Assembly (NCBI GenBank): GCA_003268905.1
Contig: QLTU01000019.1
Location: 17,638-81,637 of the forward strand
DNA from: Acidovorax defluvii
GTDB taxonomy: Bacteria; Pseudomonadota; Gammaproteobacteria; Burkholderiales; Burkholderiaceae_C
Length of the DNA stretch: 64,000 nucleotides
Direction of reading: 5' to 3'
Below, in pieces: positions 54,249 to 62,926 of this stretch. The notes beneath the pieces were generated by a model. That model saw only the letters and a list, made by a program, of their open reading frames with translations, was not told where the DNA came from and did no database searches. Made by a program: the position numbers and the translations under genes. Numbering within the stretch: the stretch's first letter is position 1; every line of letters starts with the position of its first letter.

Positions 54249-57200
54249 ATGGAACTGCCCAAACTCTCCCCCGGAAAACGTTTCACCCTGCCCCGCCCCC
54301 TGGGCAGCGCAGATTCGCTGCTGCTGGCCCGCCTGGCCGAGCGCGACAAGGCCGGTGGCCGCACCACCGCCATCGTCACGGCCGACGCCACCGATGCGCA
54401 GCGCCTCATCGACGAGATGGCTTTTTTTGCACCCGCCCTGCGCTGCGCGCTGTTTCCCGACTGGGAAACCCTGCCCTACGACACCTTCTCGCCGCACCAG
54501 GATTTGATCAGCGAGCGGCTGGCCACGCTGTGGCGCATCAGCCAGAAGGACAAGGACACCGGCGCCGACGTGGTGCTGGTGCCCGCCACCACGGCGTTGT
54601 ACCGGCTGGCGCCACCGTCCTTTCTGGCGGGCTACACCTTCCACTTCAAGGTCAAGCAAAAGCTCGACGAGGCGAAGTTCAAGGCCCAGCTCACGCTGGC
54701 GGGCTATAGCCATGTATCGCAGGTGGTGAGCCCGGGCGAGTACGCCGTGCGCGGCGGGCTGATTGATTTGTTCCCCATGGGCTCGCTGGTGCCCTTCCGC
54801 GTGGACCTGTTCGACGACGAAATCGACTCCATCCGCACCTTCGACCCCGACAGCCAGCGCAGCCTGTACCCCGTTCCCGAGGTGCGCCTCTTGCCAGGCC
54901 GCGAGTTCCCCATGGACGACGAGGCGCGCGCCAAGTTCCGAAGCCGCTGGCGCGAAATGCTGGAGGGCGACCCGACCAAGAGCCGCATCTACAAGGACAT
55001 GGGCGCGGGCGTGGCCACGGCCGGTATCGAGTACTACCTGCCACTGTTCTTTGACGACACGGCCACGGTGTTCGACTACCTGGGAGGCGAAGCCACGGTG
55101 GTACTGCATGGCGACCTTGAACCGGCCTTCCAGCGCTTCTGGCAGGACACGAAAGACCGCTTTCGCCTGATCCAGGGCGACCCTGAGCGCCCCGCGCTGC
55201 CACCCGAGTCGCTGTTCCTGTCCGTGGACCAGTTCTACACGCGCGCCAATCTGCACGCGCAACTGTCGCTGCGCCCAGGTGTGCAGGATGTGGATGACAA
55301 CCCGCACTTTCAGAACCTGGGTGACCTGTCGGTGGTGCGCGGGGCCGAGGACCCGCTGGCCCGCCTGCACGCGCACATCCGCAACACGCAACACCGCGTG
55401 CTGCTGTTGGCCGAAAGCGATGGCCGGCGAGAGAGTTTGCTCGACTTCTTGCGCGCCAGCGGGGTAAACCCTCCGGCGTTCGATTCGCTGGCCGAGTTCC
55501 AGGGCGACACCACCGAAAAGGTGGGTATCGCCACGGCAGCCCTGAACGCGGGCTTCAGCTGGATCGAGGACGGCATCGACTTCGTGACCGAGACCGAGCT
55601 GTTCGCCGCAGGCCCCACCACGCGCCGGCGCAAGAAGCAGGAACAGGTGAGCGACGTCGAGGCGCTGATCAAAGATCTGGCCGAGTTGAACGTGGGCGAC
55701 CCCGTGGTGCACAGCGCCCACGGCATCGGTCGCTACCGCGGCCTCGTCAACATGGACGTGGGCAACAAGAACCCCGACGGCACGCCCGCCATGCAGGAGT
55801 TTTTGCACCTGGAATACGCCGACAAGGCCGTGCTGTATGTGCCCGTGAGCCAGCTGCAGCTGATCAGCCGCTACACCGGCGTGAGCGCCGACGAAGCCCC
55901 GCTGCACAAGCTGGGCAGCGGCCAGTGGGAAAAAGCCAAACGCAAGGCCGCCGAGCAGGTGCGCGACAGCGCGGCCGAGTTGCTCAACATCTATGCCCGC
56001 CGCGCTGCGCGCGAGGGCCACGCCTTCCGCTACAGCGCGCAGGATTACGAGACTTTTGCCAACGACTTCGGCTTTGAAGAAACGGCCGACCAGAATGCCG
56101 CCATCCACGCAGTGATCCAGGACATGATCAGCCCCCGCCCCATGGACCGCCTGGTCTGCGGCGACGTGGGCTTTGGCAAGACCGAGGTCGCCCTGCGTGC
56201 CGCCTTTGTGGCCGTCACGGGCGGCAAGCAGGTGGCGTTTCTGGCGCCCACCACGCTGCTGGCCGAGCAGCACTACCAGACGCTGGTGGACCGCTTCAGC
56301 AAATGGCCGGTGAAGGTGGCCGAGGTCTCGCGCTTTCGCTCGGGCAAAGAGATCACCGCCGCCATCAAGGGCATCGGCGACGGCACGGTGGACATCGTGG
56401 TCGGCACGCACAAGCTGCTTTCCGAATCCACCAAGTTCCACAACCTGGGCCTGCTCATCATCGACGAGGAACACCGCTTCGGCGTGCGCCACAAAGAGCA
56501 GATGAAGGCCCTGCGCGCGGAGGTGGACGTGCTGACGCTGACGGCCACGCCCATCCCGCGCACGCTGGGCATGGCGCTCGAAGGACTGCGCGACCTGTCG
56601 GTCATCGCCACCGCGCCGCAGCGGCGCCTGGCGATCAAGACCTTTGTGCGCAGCGAAGGCACGGGCGTGATCCGCGAAGCCGTGCTGCGCGAATTGAAGC
56701 GCGGCGGCCAGTGCTACTTTCTGCACAACGAGGTCGAGACGATTGAGAACCGCCGCCAGAAGCTCGAAGAGATATTGCCCGAGGCGCGCATCGCCGTGGC
56801 CCACGGGCAAATGCCCGAGCGCGAGCTCGAACGCGTGATGCGGGACTTCGTGGCCCAGCGCTACAACATCCTGCTGTGCTCGACCATTATCGAGACCGGC
56901 ATCGACGTGCCCACGGCCAACACCATCATCATGAGCCGCGCCGACAAGTTTGGCCTGGCGCAGCTGCACCAGCTGCGCGGCCGTGTGGGACGCAGCCACC
57001 ACCAAGCGTATGCGTACCTGATGGTGCCCGACGTCGAAGGCCTGACCAAGCAGGCACAGCAGCGGCTTGATGCGATCCAGGCCATGGAGGAACTGGGCAG
57101 CGGCTTTTATCTGGCCATGCACGATTTGGAGATCCGTGGCGCGGGCGAAGTGCTGGGCGAGAACCAGAGCGGCAACATGCTGGAGGTGGGCTTTCAGCTC

Positions 57201-57734
57201 TACAACGAGATGCTCTCCGAGGCCGTGCGCTGCCTCAAGGCGGGCAAGGAGCCCGACCTGCTCTCGCCCCTGTCCGTCACCACCGACATCAACCTGCACG
57301 CCCCTGCCCTGCTGCCCGACGACTACTGCGGCGACGTGCACCTGCGCCTGTCGTTCTACAAGAAGCTGGCCACGGCCAAGACGCCCGACCAGATCGACGG
57401 CCTGCTCGAAGAAATCGTGGACCGCTTTGGCAAGTTGCCGCCGCAGGCACAAACGCTCATCGATGTGCACCGCCTGCGCGTGCTGAGCCAGCCCTATGGC
57501 GTGGTGAAGGTGGATGCTGCGCCCGGCGTCATCACCATCACCTTCAAGCCCCAGCCGCCCGTCGACCCCATGCGCATCATTGAGCTGATCCAGAAGAACA
57601 AGCACATCAAGCTGGCCGGCAACGAAAAGCTGCGCATTGAGCGCGAGCTGAAAGACCCCAAAGACCGCGCGCAGATGGTGCGCGACATCTTGCGCAGCCT
57701 GGGCCAGCCGCTGGCAAAGCCTGTCGCCGCCTGA
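54249..57734 (+). CDS. mfd: Transcription-repair coupling factor
   Basis: A protein of 1161 aa, typical for Mfd, which removes RNA polymerase stalled at lesions and recruits UvrA. It has UvrB-homology domains at the N-terminus (FPDWETLPYDTFSPHQDLIS), the RNA-polymerase-interacting CarD-like region (VGDPVVHSAHGIGRYRG), then the RecG-like translocase with Walker A GDVGFGKTEVALRAAFVAV, the DEEH box IIDEEHRFGVRHKEQ, TATPIPRTLGMALEGLRDLS and LHQLRGRVGRSHHQAYAYLM. The ATG at 54249 is preferred; the longer frame upstream overlaps ispD. It is intact. Confidence 0.96.
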   Translation: MELPKLSPGKRFTLPRPLGSADSLLLARLAERDKAGGRTTAIVTADATDAQRLIDEMAFFAPALRCALFPDWETLPYDTFSPHQDLISERLATLWRISQKDKDTGADVVLVPATTALYRLAPPSFLAGYTFHFKVKQKLDEAKFKAQLTLAGYSHVSQVVSPGEYAVRGGLIDLFPMGSLVPFRVDLFDDEIDSIRTFDPDSQRSLYPVPEVRLLPGREFPMDDEARAKFRSRWREMLEGDPTKSRIYKDMGAGVATAGIEYYLPLFFDDTATVFDYLGGEATVVLHGDLEPAFQRFWQDTKDRFRLIQGDPERPALPPESLFLSVDQFYTRANLHAQLSLRPGVQDVDDNPHFQNLGDLSVVRGAEDPLARLHAHIRNTQHRVLLLAESDGRRESLLDFLRASGVNPPAFDSLAEFQGDTTEKVGIATAALNAGFSWIEDGIDFVTETELFAAGPTTRRRKKQEQVSDVEALIKDLAELNVGDPVVHSAHGIGRYRGLVNMDVGNKNPDGTPAMQEFLHLEYADKAVLYVPVSQLQLISRYTGVSADEAPLHKLGSGQWEKAKRKAAEQVRDSAAELLNIYARRAAREGHAFRYSAQDYETFANDFGFEETADQNAAIHAVIQDMISPRPMDRLVCGDVGFGKTEVALRAAFVAVTGGKQVAFLAPTTLLAEQHYQTLVDRFSKWPVKVAEVSRFRSGKEITAAIKGIGDGTVDIVVGTHKLLSESTKFHNLGLLIIDEEHRFGVRHKEQMKALRAEVDVLTLTATPIPRTLGMALEGLRDLSVIATAPQRRLAIKTFVRSEGTGVIREAVLRELKRGGQCYFLHNEVETIENRRQKLEEILPEARIAVAHGQMPERELERVMRDFVAQRYNILLCSTIIETGIDVPTANTIIMSRADKFGLAQLHQLRGRVGRSHHQAYAYLMVPDVEGLTKQAQQRLDAIQAMEELGSGFYLAMHDLEIRGAGEVLGENQSGNMLEVGFQLYNEMLSEAVRCLKAGKEPDLLSPLSVTTDINLHAPALLPDDYCGDVHLRLSFYKKLATAKTPDQIDGLLEEIVDRFGKLPPQAQTLIDVHRLRVLSQPYGVVKVDAAPGVITITFKPQPPVDPMRIIELIQKNKHIKLAGNEKLRIERELKDPKDRAQMVRDILRSLGQPLAKPVAA

Positions 57735-57737
57735 GCC

Positions 57738-58394
57738 ATGGTGCTGGAAGCTGCGCTCACGGCCATCGCCCTGCTGGTGGCGCTTGGGTTGCGCCCCTGG
57801 CGCCTGCTTGGCAGTCGCAAGGCGGCCAACGGGCCCGACCAGGAGCTCTCACCCCTGCTCACACCCTTGCTGGCTACGCTGGTGGTGTTGCCATGGATGT
57901 GGGCGCTGCCCACGCTGCATGCCATGCCGCTGCAACTGCAGTGGTCGGGTGCGTGCATGGTGGTGCTGATGCTGGGCTGGCCCCTGGCCATTCCCGTGCT
58001 GGTGGTGGTGGGAGTGATCGCCTGCCTGATCTCTCCGGCCATGGGCTGGCCCGAAGCGCTGGGAGCCATCGCCTGGCAAGGCGTAATCCCCGCGACCCTG
58101 GCGCTGATGGTGGGGGCGCTGGTGCGGCATTTCATCGGCACGAAGCTCTTCGTCTATGTGCTGGGCCGCGCCTTTCTGGGCACGGTGCTGTGCCTCTTTG
58201 CCTCAGGCGCCCTGTCGCAATGGAATGGTCATCTGTTGCCTGGCGTGGGCGACGAGCTCTCACTCGTGGCGCGCTGGCTGATGGCCTGGGGTGATGCGTT
58301 TGTCACGGGCATGCTCACGGCCGTGTTTGTGGCCTTCAAACCGCAATGGCTGGCCACCTGGTCCGATCCGCTCTATCTTGGGCATTCGAGGTAG
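57738..58394 (+). CDS. Integral membrane protein, possibly CbiM-like
   Basis: A protein of 218 aa with five to six hydrophobic segments and few charged residues. The ending ARWLMAWGDAFVTGMLTAVF and VAFKPQWLATWSD reminded me of energy-coupling-factor permease-like (CbiM-type) proteins, but I cannot show the diagnostic His residues, so this stays tentative. The ATG follows the mfd stop by only 3 bases, so it is co-transcribed with mfd; there is no obvious functional link. Confidence 0.5.
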   Translation: MVLEAALTAIALLVALGLRPWRLLGSRKAANGPDQELSPLLTPLLATLVVLPWMWALPTLHAMPLQLQWSGACMVVLMLGWPLAIPVLVVVGVIACLISPAMGWPEALGAIAWQGVIPATLALMVGALVRHFIGTKLFVYVLGRAFLGTVLCLFASGALSQWNGHLLPGVGDELSLVARWLMAWGDAFVTGMLTAVFVAFKPQWLATWSDPLYLGHSR

Positions 58395-58490
58395 GCGGCG
58401 GGCAATCGTTGCACCAGCAATTGACGTAAATCAACGCGCTGGACAGCCTGCGGCGCAATAGTAGTAAACCCATTCAAACAGGAGGGTTTC

Positions 58491-58664
58491 ATGAAATTGC
58501 TGACCGATCTTTTTTCCACCGACTACGGCCTGATGAGCATCATCGGCATTTTTTTCATGCTGGGCATGATGGTTTTCTTCATTCGCCTGTTTCTGGGCAA
58601 GATGGATGAAAGCGCAAGCAACAGCACATCGGGACAAGCCCCTCGGCCACCAGGCTCCCGCTGA
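58491..58664 (+). CDS. Small membrane protein, DUF3149-like
   Basis: A protein of 57 aa, too short for most gene callers' default lists but well supported. AGGAGGG lies 6 bases before the ATG, and the peptide has one clear membrane helix (SIIGIFFMLGMMVFFIRLFL) after MKLLTDLFSTDYGLM, followed by a hydrophilic tail. It matches DUF3149 proteins as I remember them. Function is unknown. It lies between the mfd cluster and serB. Confidence 0.75.
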   Translation: MKLLTDLFSTDYGLMSIIGIFFMLGMMVFFIRLFLGKMDESASNSTSGQAPRPPGSR

Positions 58665-58747
58665 CGAACGGTGGACCCGCAGGCGTGGAGCCCAGGCAGG
58701 CGGGCTAACATTGCGGCTTTCGTATCCGCAACGCTCCGCAGTTTTCC

Positions 58748-59464
58748 ATGACCCACGCCACCGAATTCGCCCCCGGCCTCGTCGTCCAGGGCATTGAGCC
58801 TCCGCTGTCCCTGTCGAGCTACCAACTCATTGCCTTTGACATGGACTCCACCCTCATCAACATTGAGTGTGTAGACGAAATTGCCGATGCCGCCGGCCGC
58901 AAGGCCGAAGTGGCAGCCATCACCGAGGCCGCCATGCAGGGCCTCATCACCGACTACAAGGAAAGCCTGCGCCAGCGCGTGGCCCTGCTCAAAGGGGTCA
59001 CCGTGGGTCACATGGAACAGGTGTTCGCTGAACGCCTGCGCTTCAACCCCGGTGCCAAGGAACTCATCACCGCCGCCAAGGCCGCTGGCCTGACCACCTT
59101 GCTGGTTTCGGGTGGTTTCACATTTTTTGCTGACCGTGTGAAGGCCAGCCTGGGTATTGATTTTGCGCGCTCGAACCGGCTGGAAGTTGAAGACGGCCTG
59201 CTGACCGGCCGCATGGTGGACCAGCCCTGGGGTGACATCTGCGACGGCGCGGAAAAGCGCCGTACCTTGCTGGAGATGGCTTCGCTGATGGGCATCGATC
59301 CGTCGCAGGCGATTGCCGTGGGCGATGGCGCCAACGACCTGCCCATGATGGGTGCAGCCGGCCTGTCAGTGGCCTACCACGCCAAGCCCGCCGTGCGGGC
59401 GCAGGCCAACATTGCGATCAACCAAGGCGGGCTGGACCGCCTTCTGGAAGTGCTGCGGCCCTGA
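58748..59464 (+). CDS. serB: Phosphoserine phosphatase
   Basis: A HAD-family enzyme of 238 aa that makes L-serine from phosphoserine. Motif I is FDMDSTLINIECVDEIAD with the nucleophile Asp. Motif II is TTLLVSGGFTFFADRVKASL, and motifs III/IV lie in AIAVGDGANDLPMMGAAGLS. It lacks the N-terminal ACT domain of longer SerB proteins. A hairpin with a short T-run overlaps the stop. Confidence 0.95.
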   Translation: MTHATEFAPGLVVQGIEPPLSLSSYQLIAFDMDSTLINIECVDEIADAAGRKAEVAAITEAAMQGLITDYKESLRQRVALLKGVTVGHMEQVFAERLRFNPGAKELITAAKAAGLTTLLVSGGFTFFADRVKASLGIDFARSNRLEVEDGLLTGRMVDQPWGDICDGAEKRRTLLEMASLMGIDPSQAIAVGDGANDLPMMGAAGLSVAYHAKPAVRAQANIAINQGGLDRLLEVLRP

Positions 59465-59487
59465 AGCGCTTGCCCGACGCTTCTTTT
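59463..59487 (+). terminator. Possible terminator of serB
   Basis: GAAGCG, a 9-base loop, CGCTTC, then TTTTG. A short stem overlapping the stop codon; moderate support only. Confidence 0.45.
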
Positions 59488-59493
59488 GAGGCG

Positions 59494-59982
59494 TTACGCC
59501 ACCTTGTCCGGTAGCCCCGGCACAAGGGGCTTAGCGGCCAGGCGGCGCGATGTGGGCATCGCCACCACGCTCTGGGGATCGGCGAGCAGATCGGCCAGCG
59601 TCACCTTGTCCAGTACGGCAAAGAAGGCCCGCATGGCCTGACCAAGCACCCCCTTGAGATAGCAATGGCTGCTCAGTCGGCATTGGTTGTGCTCGGGGTC
59701 AAAGCACTCGACCAGGTTGAAATCGGTTTCGGTGGCACGCACCACGGCACCGATGTTGATGTCGTTTGCAGGCTTCATCAGGCGCATGCCGCCCCCCCGT
59801 CCGCGCGTGGTTTCGAGCAGACCCTGGGCTGACAGCTCCTGCACGATCTTGGTCAGGTGGCTGCGCGAAATGTCATAGCTTTCTGCCACCTCGCTGATGG
59901 TGACGGGCTGCAAACGCCCTTCAGTGGCCGCGCAATACATCAGCACGCGCAGCGTGTAGTCGGTCCATTGGGTCAGACGCAT
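59494..59982 (-). CDS. nsrR: Rrf2-family nitric-oxide sensor NsrR
   Basis: A protein of 162 aa from the ATG at 59982 (MRLTQWTDYTLRVLMYCA), as NsrR proteins start; a TTG 6 codons upstream is less likely. The winged helix contains ISEVAESYDISRSHLTKIVQ and TTRGRGGGMRLMKPANDI. Three cysteines for the NO-sensitive iron-sulfur cluster appear in CFDPEHNQCRLSSHCYLKGV, the NsrR spacing. It is divergent from the iron-sulfur repair gene, with an NsrR-type site between them. Confidence 0.92.
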   Translation of the reverse strand: MRLTQWTDYTLRVLMYCAATEGRLQPVTISEVAESYDISRSHLTKIVQELSAQGLLETTRGRGGGMRLMKPANDINIGAVVRATETDFNLVECFDPEHNQCRLSSHCYLKGVLGQAMRAFFAVLDKVTLADLLADPQSVVAMPTSRRLAAKPLVPGLPDKVA

Positions 59983-60036
59983 TGGATTGCCGCAGGTCAA
60001 TTAAAAGGAATAGTTGGCATGAATTTTATGTCATAA

Positions 60037-60059
60037 AATATTCATATTAAATGTATCTT
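60037..60059. promoter_or_regulatory. NsrR-type operator
   Basis: An 11-1-11 dyad, AATATTCATAT then one base then AAATGTATCTT. It matches the E. coli NsrR consensus (AAGATGCATTT and AAATGCATCTT half-sites) at most positions. It lies in the 90-base interval between nsrR and the repair gene. A second, weaker ATGAATTTTATGTCAT dyad is nearby. Confidence 0.75.
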
Positions 60060-60073
60060 TATAGGAACACCCC

Positions 60074-60814
60074 ATGAACGCCCGCCTGGAAACCGCCGCC
60101 GCCCTGAGTGCCGATCAGCAAATCGGCCAGATTGCAGTACAACTGCCCGGCGCTACCGCCGTCTTCCGCCGTCTGAAACTGGATTTTTGCTGCGGCGGCC
60201 AGGTCCCTCTGGCAACCGCCGCTGCTGAGAAAGGCCTGGACGTGAATGCCGTGCTGTCCGAGCTGGCTGCCCTGCAGCGCCCCAGCGCTCTTCCTGGTGT
60301 GAGCGAGCCCGGCGCACTGGTGGACCACATCCTCGCGCGCTACCATGACGTGCATCGCGTGCAGTTGCCCGAATTGATTCGCATGGCACACCGCGTAGAA
60401 GCCGTGCACCGCGCCAACCCTGATGTGCCTGCCGGTCTGGGTAACCTGCTGGAAGAAATTCAGCAAGAATTGCTGTCGCACATGCAAAAGGAAGAAGCCA
60501 TTCTGTTCCCCATGCTCAAGTCGGGCGGCAACCCGTTCGTGAACCAGCCCATCGGCATGATGCGGGCCGAACACGTAGAGCATGGCGCAGCGCTTGAGCA
60601 GCTGAACGCCCTGACCCATGACGCCACGCCACCTGCCGGCGCCTGCAACACTTGGCGTGCCCTGTACGCGGGCATTGCCCAGTTTGGCGACGACCTGATC
60701 AACCACATCCACCTCGAAAACAACGTGCTGTTCCCACAGTTCGAAGCCGCCCAGCAGGCCGCACCTGTGGCACGCGGTGGCTGCGGTGGCGCATCGGGCT
60801 GCGGATGCAGCTGA
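60074..60814 (+). CDS. ric: Iron-sulfur cluster repair di-iron protein (Ric/YtfE/ScdA)
   Basis: A protein of 246 aa. The N-terminal ScdA domain holds FRRLKLDFCCGGQVPLATAA. The hemerythrin-like di-iron domain has conserved His/Glu, including LVDHILARYHDVHRVQLPEL, LLSHMQKEEAILFPML, MRAEHVEHGAALEQL and INHIHLENNVLFPQFE. Such proteins repair clusters damaged by NO or oxidants. The C-terminus adds an unusual Cys/Gly tail, RGGCGGASGCGCS. The gene overlaps the globin gene by 10 bases and is divergent from nsrR. Confidence 0.93.
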   Translation: MNARLETAAALSADQQIGQIAVQLPGATAVFRRLKLDFCCGGQVPLATAAAEKGLDVNAVLSELAALQRPSALPGVSEPGALVDHILARYHDVHRVQLPELIRMAHRVEAVHRANPDVPAGLGNLLEEIQQELLSHMQKEEAILFPMLKSGGNPFVNQPIGMMRAEHVEHGAALEQLNALTHDATPPAGACNTWRALYAGIAQFGDDLINHIHLENNVLFPQFEAAQQAAPVARGGCGGASGCGCS

Positions 60815-61278
60815 GCCCCTCTGCGCCCAGCCCGTCGCCCAATAGTGGCAATGGCGGCGAGTGGCGCACGCCCAGCGTGGAAAGCCTGACCGAGCTCGTG
60901 CACGGCTTTTATGCTGCGGTTCGGGCCGACGCCCTGCTGGGCCCCGTGTTCGAGAATGCCCTGCGTGACCGGTGGGAGCCCCATCTGGCGCGCATGGTCG
61001 ATTTCTGGAGCACGGTGGCACTGGGCAGCAAGCGTTTTCGTGGCAACGTATTTGGCAAGCACATGGCGCTGCAGGGTGTGACGCCAGCGCACTTTGCCGT
61101 GTGGGTGCGCCTGTGGGGCGAGCAGACCGAACGGCTTTTCGCGCCCGAGGTGGCGCGCGACCTGCAGATCACCGCCCACGGCATCGCCCGCAACCTGTTT
61201 CTCGGATACTTCGGCACGCAGCCTGTGTTTGGCAATGGTGCCGACGTCGAAGGCGCCTCGTCAGCGGCCGGTCACTAG
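60805..61278 (+). CDS. Group III truncated hemoglobin
   Basis: A protein of 157 aa. SVESLTELVHGFYAAVRADA, the LGPVFENAL segment, WEPHLARMVDFWSTVALGSK and GKHMALQGVTPAHFAVWVRL (with the proximal His) are typical of group III truncated globins, which bind O2 or NO. The ATG lies inside the last codons of ric, so it is co-expressed with the repair protein. Its place in an NsrR-controlled unit suggests a role in NO handling. Confidence 0.9.
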   Translation: MQLSPSAPSPSPNSGNGGEWRTPSVESLTELVHGFYAAVRADALLGPVFENALRDRWEPHLARMVDFWSTVALGSKRFRGNVFGKHMALQGVTPAHFAVWVRLWGEQTERLFAPEVARDLQITAHGIARNLFLGYFGTQPVFGNGADVEGASSAAGH

Positions 61279-61280
61279 AC

Positions 61281-61344
61281 TCCTGATTTGATAGCGCAAT
61301 GCGCTTTATCTACATGGGCTAGAAGCGCATTTCATTCAAATTTA
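61281..61344 (+). repeat. Dispersed AT-rich repeat, copy M (type 2)
   Basis: CTCCTGATTTGATAGCGCAA, TGCGCTTTATCTACATGGGC, TAGAAGCGCA, TTTCATTCAAATTTAA. It lies between the globin gene and the convergent DUF1566 gene. Confidence 0.8.
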
Positions 61345-61431
61345 ACGCTGGATTGTCGGCCCAGGCTGCACGGCCCTCCCCCCGCGCACTGCAGCGCCCT
61401 GACCGCGCATCCAGCGGCCTCGGCCATAGGG

Positions 61432-62046
61432 TTACCGCTCGGCCCCGACAGGTTCTGGCGCCGGAACATGGGGCCGCACCAGCCGCACCAACAGCCGGGT
61501 CCCCTTGCCCACGTCGCCGCGGCTCTCTGCGGTTTCCAGGTTTACCGCCCAGCCTTGGCGAAAGGCCATGTCGCCGCCACCGGAGCGGCTGTTCATGACA
61601 TTGCCGTAGTTGTACTGGTTGCCCGACCCCGTGCTGACATTGGCAGTGCCCGACCAATGCCAGTCGTGCGGCGCGGCGGGAAACAGCGCCGGGTCAAGCC
61701 CCGCCGGGCTGATCGTCTTGTCCACCAGTCGCTTCAGCTCCGGCACGCGCGGCAGCCGCCAGCGCATGCCGTCGGCCTTCCAGCGGGCATTGGCCAAGGC
61801 CACGGCTTGCGCATGGTCCAGCCGCTGCGGGGTGCCGGTGCAGGTCTTGCCGTTCCACTGCATGCCCTCCACACAGCGCGGCCACACCAGCCGCGCGCGC
61901 AGATCAATGATAGAGGCACCATCCTCTGACGGCACCAGCATGGGCGAGGCGGGCGAGCCGGCCGGGTCTGCCGCCTGGGCGCCTGCAGCAAGCCACATGC
62001 CGCCCAGCAACAACCAGGAGGGGCGAACAAATAAAGGCTGTTTCAT
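61432..62046 (-). CDS. DUF1566 domain exported protein
   Basis: A protein of 204 aa from the ATG at 62046. A signal peptide (WLLLGGMWLAAGAQA) is followed by a DUF1566 (Lcl-type) core: RLVWPRCVEGMQWNGKTCTG, a WRLPRVPELKRLVD segment, FWSxT-like WHWSGTANVS and a C-terminal RLLVRLVRP. Members are exported proteins of unknown role. A region rich in Ser/Gly (SGGGDMAFRQG) shows no repeats. It lies 174 bases downstream of argO on the same strand. Confidence 0.75.
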   Translation of the reverse strand: MKQPLFVRPSWLLLGGMWLAAGAQAADPAGSPASPMLVPSEDGASIIDLRARLVWPRCVEGMQWNGKTCTGTPQRLDHAQAVALANARWKADGMRWRLPRVPELKRLVDKTISPAGLDPALFPAAPHDWHWSGTANVSTGSGNQYNYGNVMNSRSGGGDMAFRQGWAVNLETAESRGDVGKGTRLLVRLVRPHVPAPEPVGAER

Positions 62047-62220
62047 GGTGCGAGGCTCCCTGGCAAAAAATAGCGGCGGCCCGCCTGATGCCCCCCTGCA
62101 GGAACAAGCCCCCGGGAGGCGGTGCGCCTGAAGTATCCCCGACAAACGCGTCCTTCACCCCCGGCCAACGGGGCTGACCCGCATTGCGGGCACAGCACCC
62201 GTCTGCCGCCGTGGCCTGCG

Positions 62221-62856
62221 TCAGCCCGCAACCCCTTGCCACACCCACCACGCCAGCGCCAGCATCATGCAGCCGGTCAAAGTGTCCAGCACCCGCCAGG
62301 CGCGGGGATTGGCAAACAGCCCCTGCATCCGCCGCCCGGCCAGCGCCAGCGCGGCAAACCACACCAGGCTGGCCGAAGCCGCCCCCATCACAAACACCCA
62401 CTTGAGACCACCGTCCTGGCGTGCACCAATCGAGCCCACCAGCACCACGGTGTCCAGATAAACATGGGGATTGAGCAGCGTGATCACCGCCAGGGTGCCA
62501 ATCACGCTGAGCAAACCACGCGGGGCCGCAACGGGCGTGGTGCCAACGCTGGCATCGGGCGCTGTGAAGGCGCGCCACCAGGCAAAAAGGCCATAGGCCA
62601 GCAGAAAAACCGCGCCGCCCACACTCAGGTAATAGGCCAGCGTGGGCGAGTGCCCCAGCAACTGCGCCATGCCGGCCACGCCAACGCCAATCAGCAGCGC
62701 ATCGCTGGCCACACACCACGCGACGCAGGCGCGCACATGCTGGCCACTCACCGCCTGGCGCAGCACATACAGGTTCTGGGCCCCGATCGATACGATGAGC
62801 GACAGGCACACGGTAAACCCGGCAAGCCACGAAGAAGAAACATTGGCAGTCCACAT
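62221..62856 (-). CDS. argO: Arginine/lysine exporter of the LysE family
   Basis: A protein of 211 aa with six hydrophobic segments. SIGAQNLYVLRQAVSGQHVR near the N-terminus, SDALLIGVGVAGMAQLL and VITLLNPHVYLDTVVLVGSI are family signatures. It is divergent from argP, which activates argO with arginine in E. coli; the same arrangement suggests an amino-acid exporter here. Confidence 0.9.
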   Translation of the reverse strand: MWTANVSSSWLAGFTVCLSLIVSIGAQNLYVLRQAVSGQHVRACVAWCVASDALLIGVGVAGMAQLLGHSPTLAYYLSVGGAVFLLAYGLFAWWRAFTAPDASVGTTPVAAPRGLLSVIGTLAVITLLNPHVYLDTVVLVGSIGARQDGGLKWVFVMGAASASLVWFAALALAGRRMQGLFANPRAWRVLDTLTGCMMLALAWWVWQGVAG

Positions 62857-62926
62857 GCCACCGATTCTGGACAGCGGCCGTGATTAAGTAAAATTAATTC
62901 ACCTGAACCAAAGTTAGCAATTCTTC

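Noticed and set aside
54165..57605. A 1146-codon frame antisense to mfd
   Set aside because: A very long frame produced by GC-rich codon use in mfd. It has no recognisable motif, and the sense frame is a complete Mfd.
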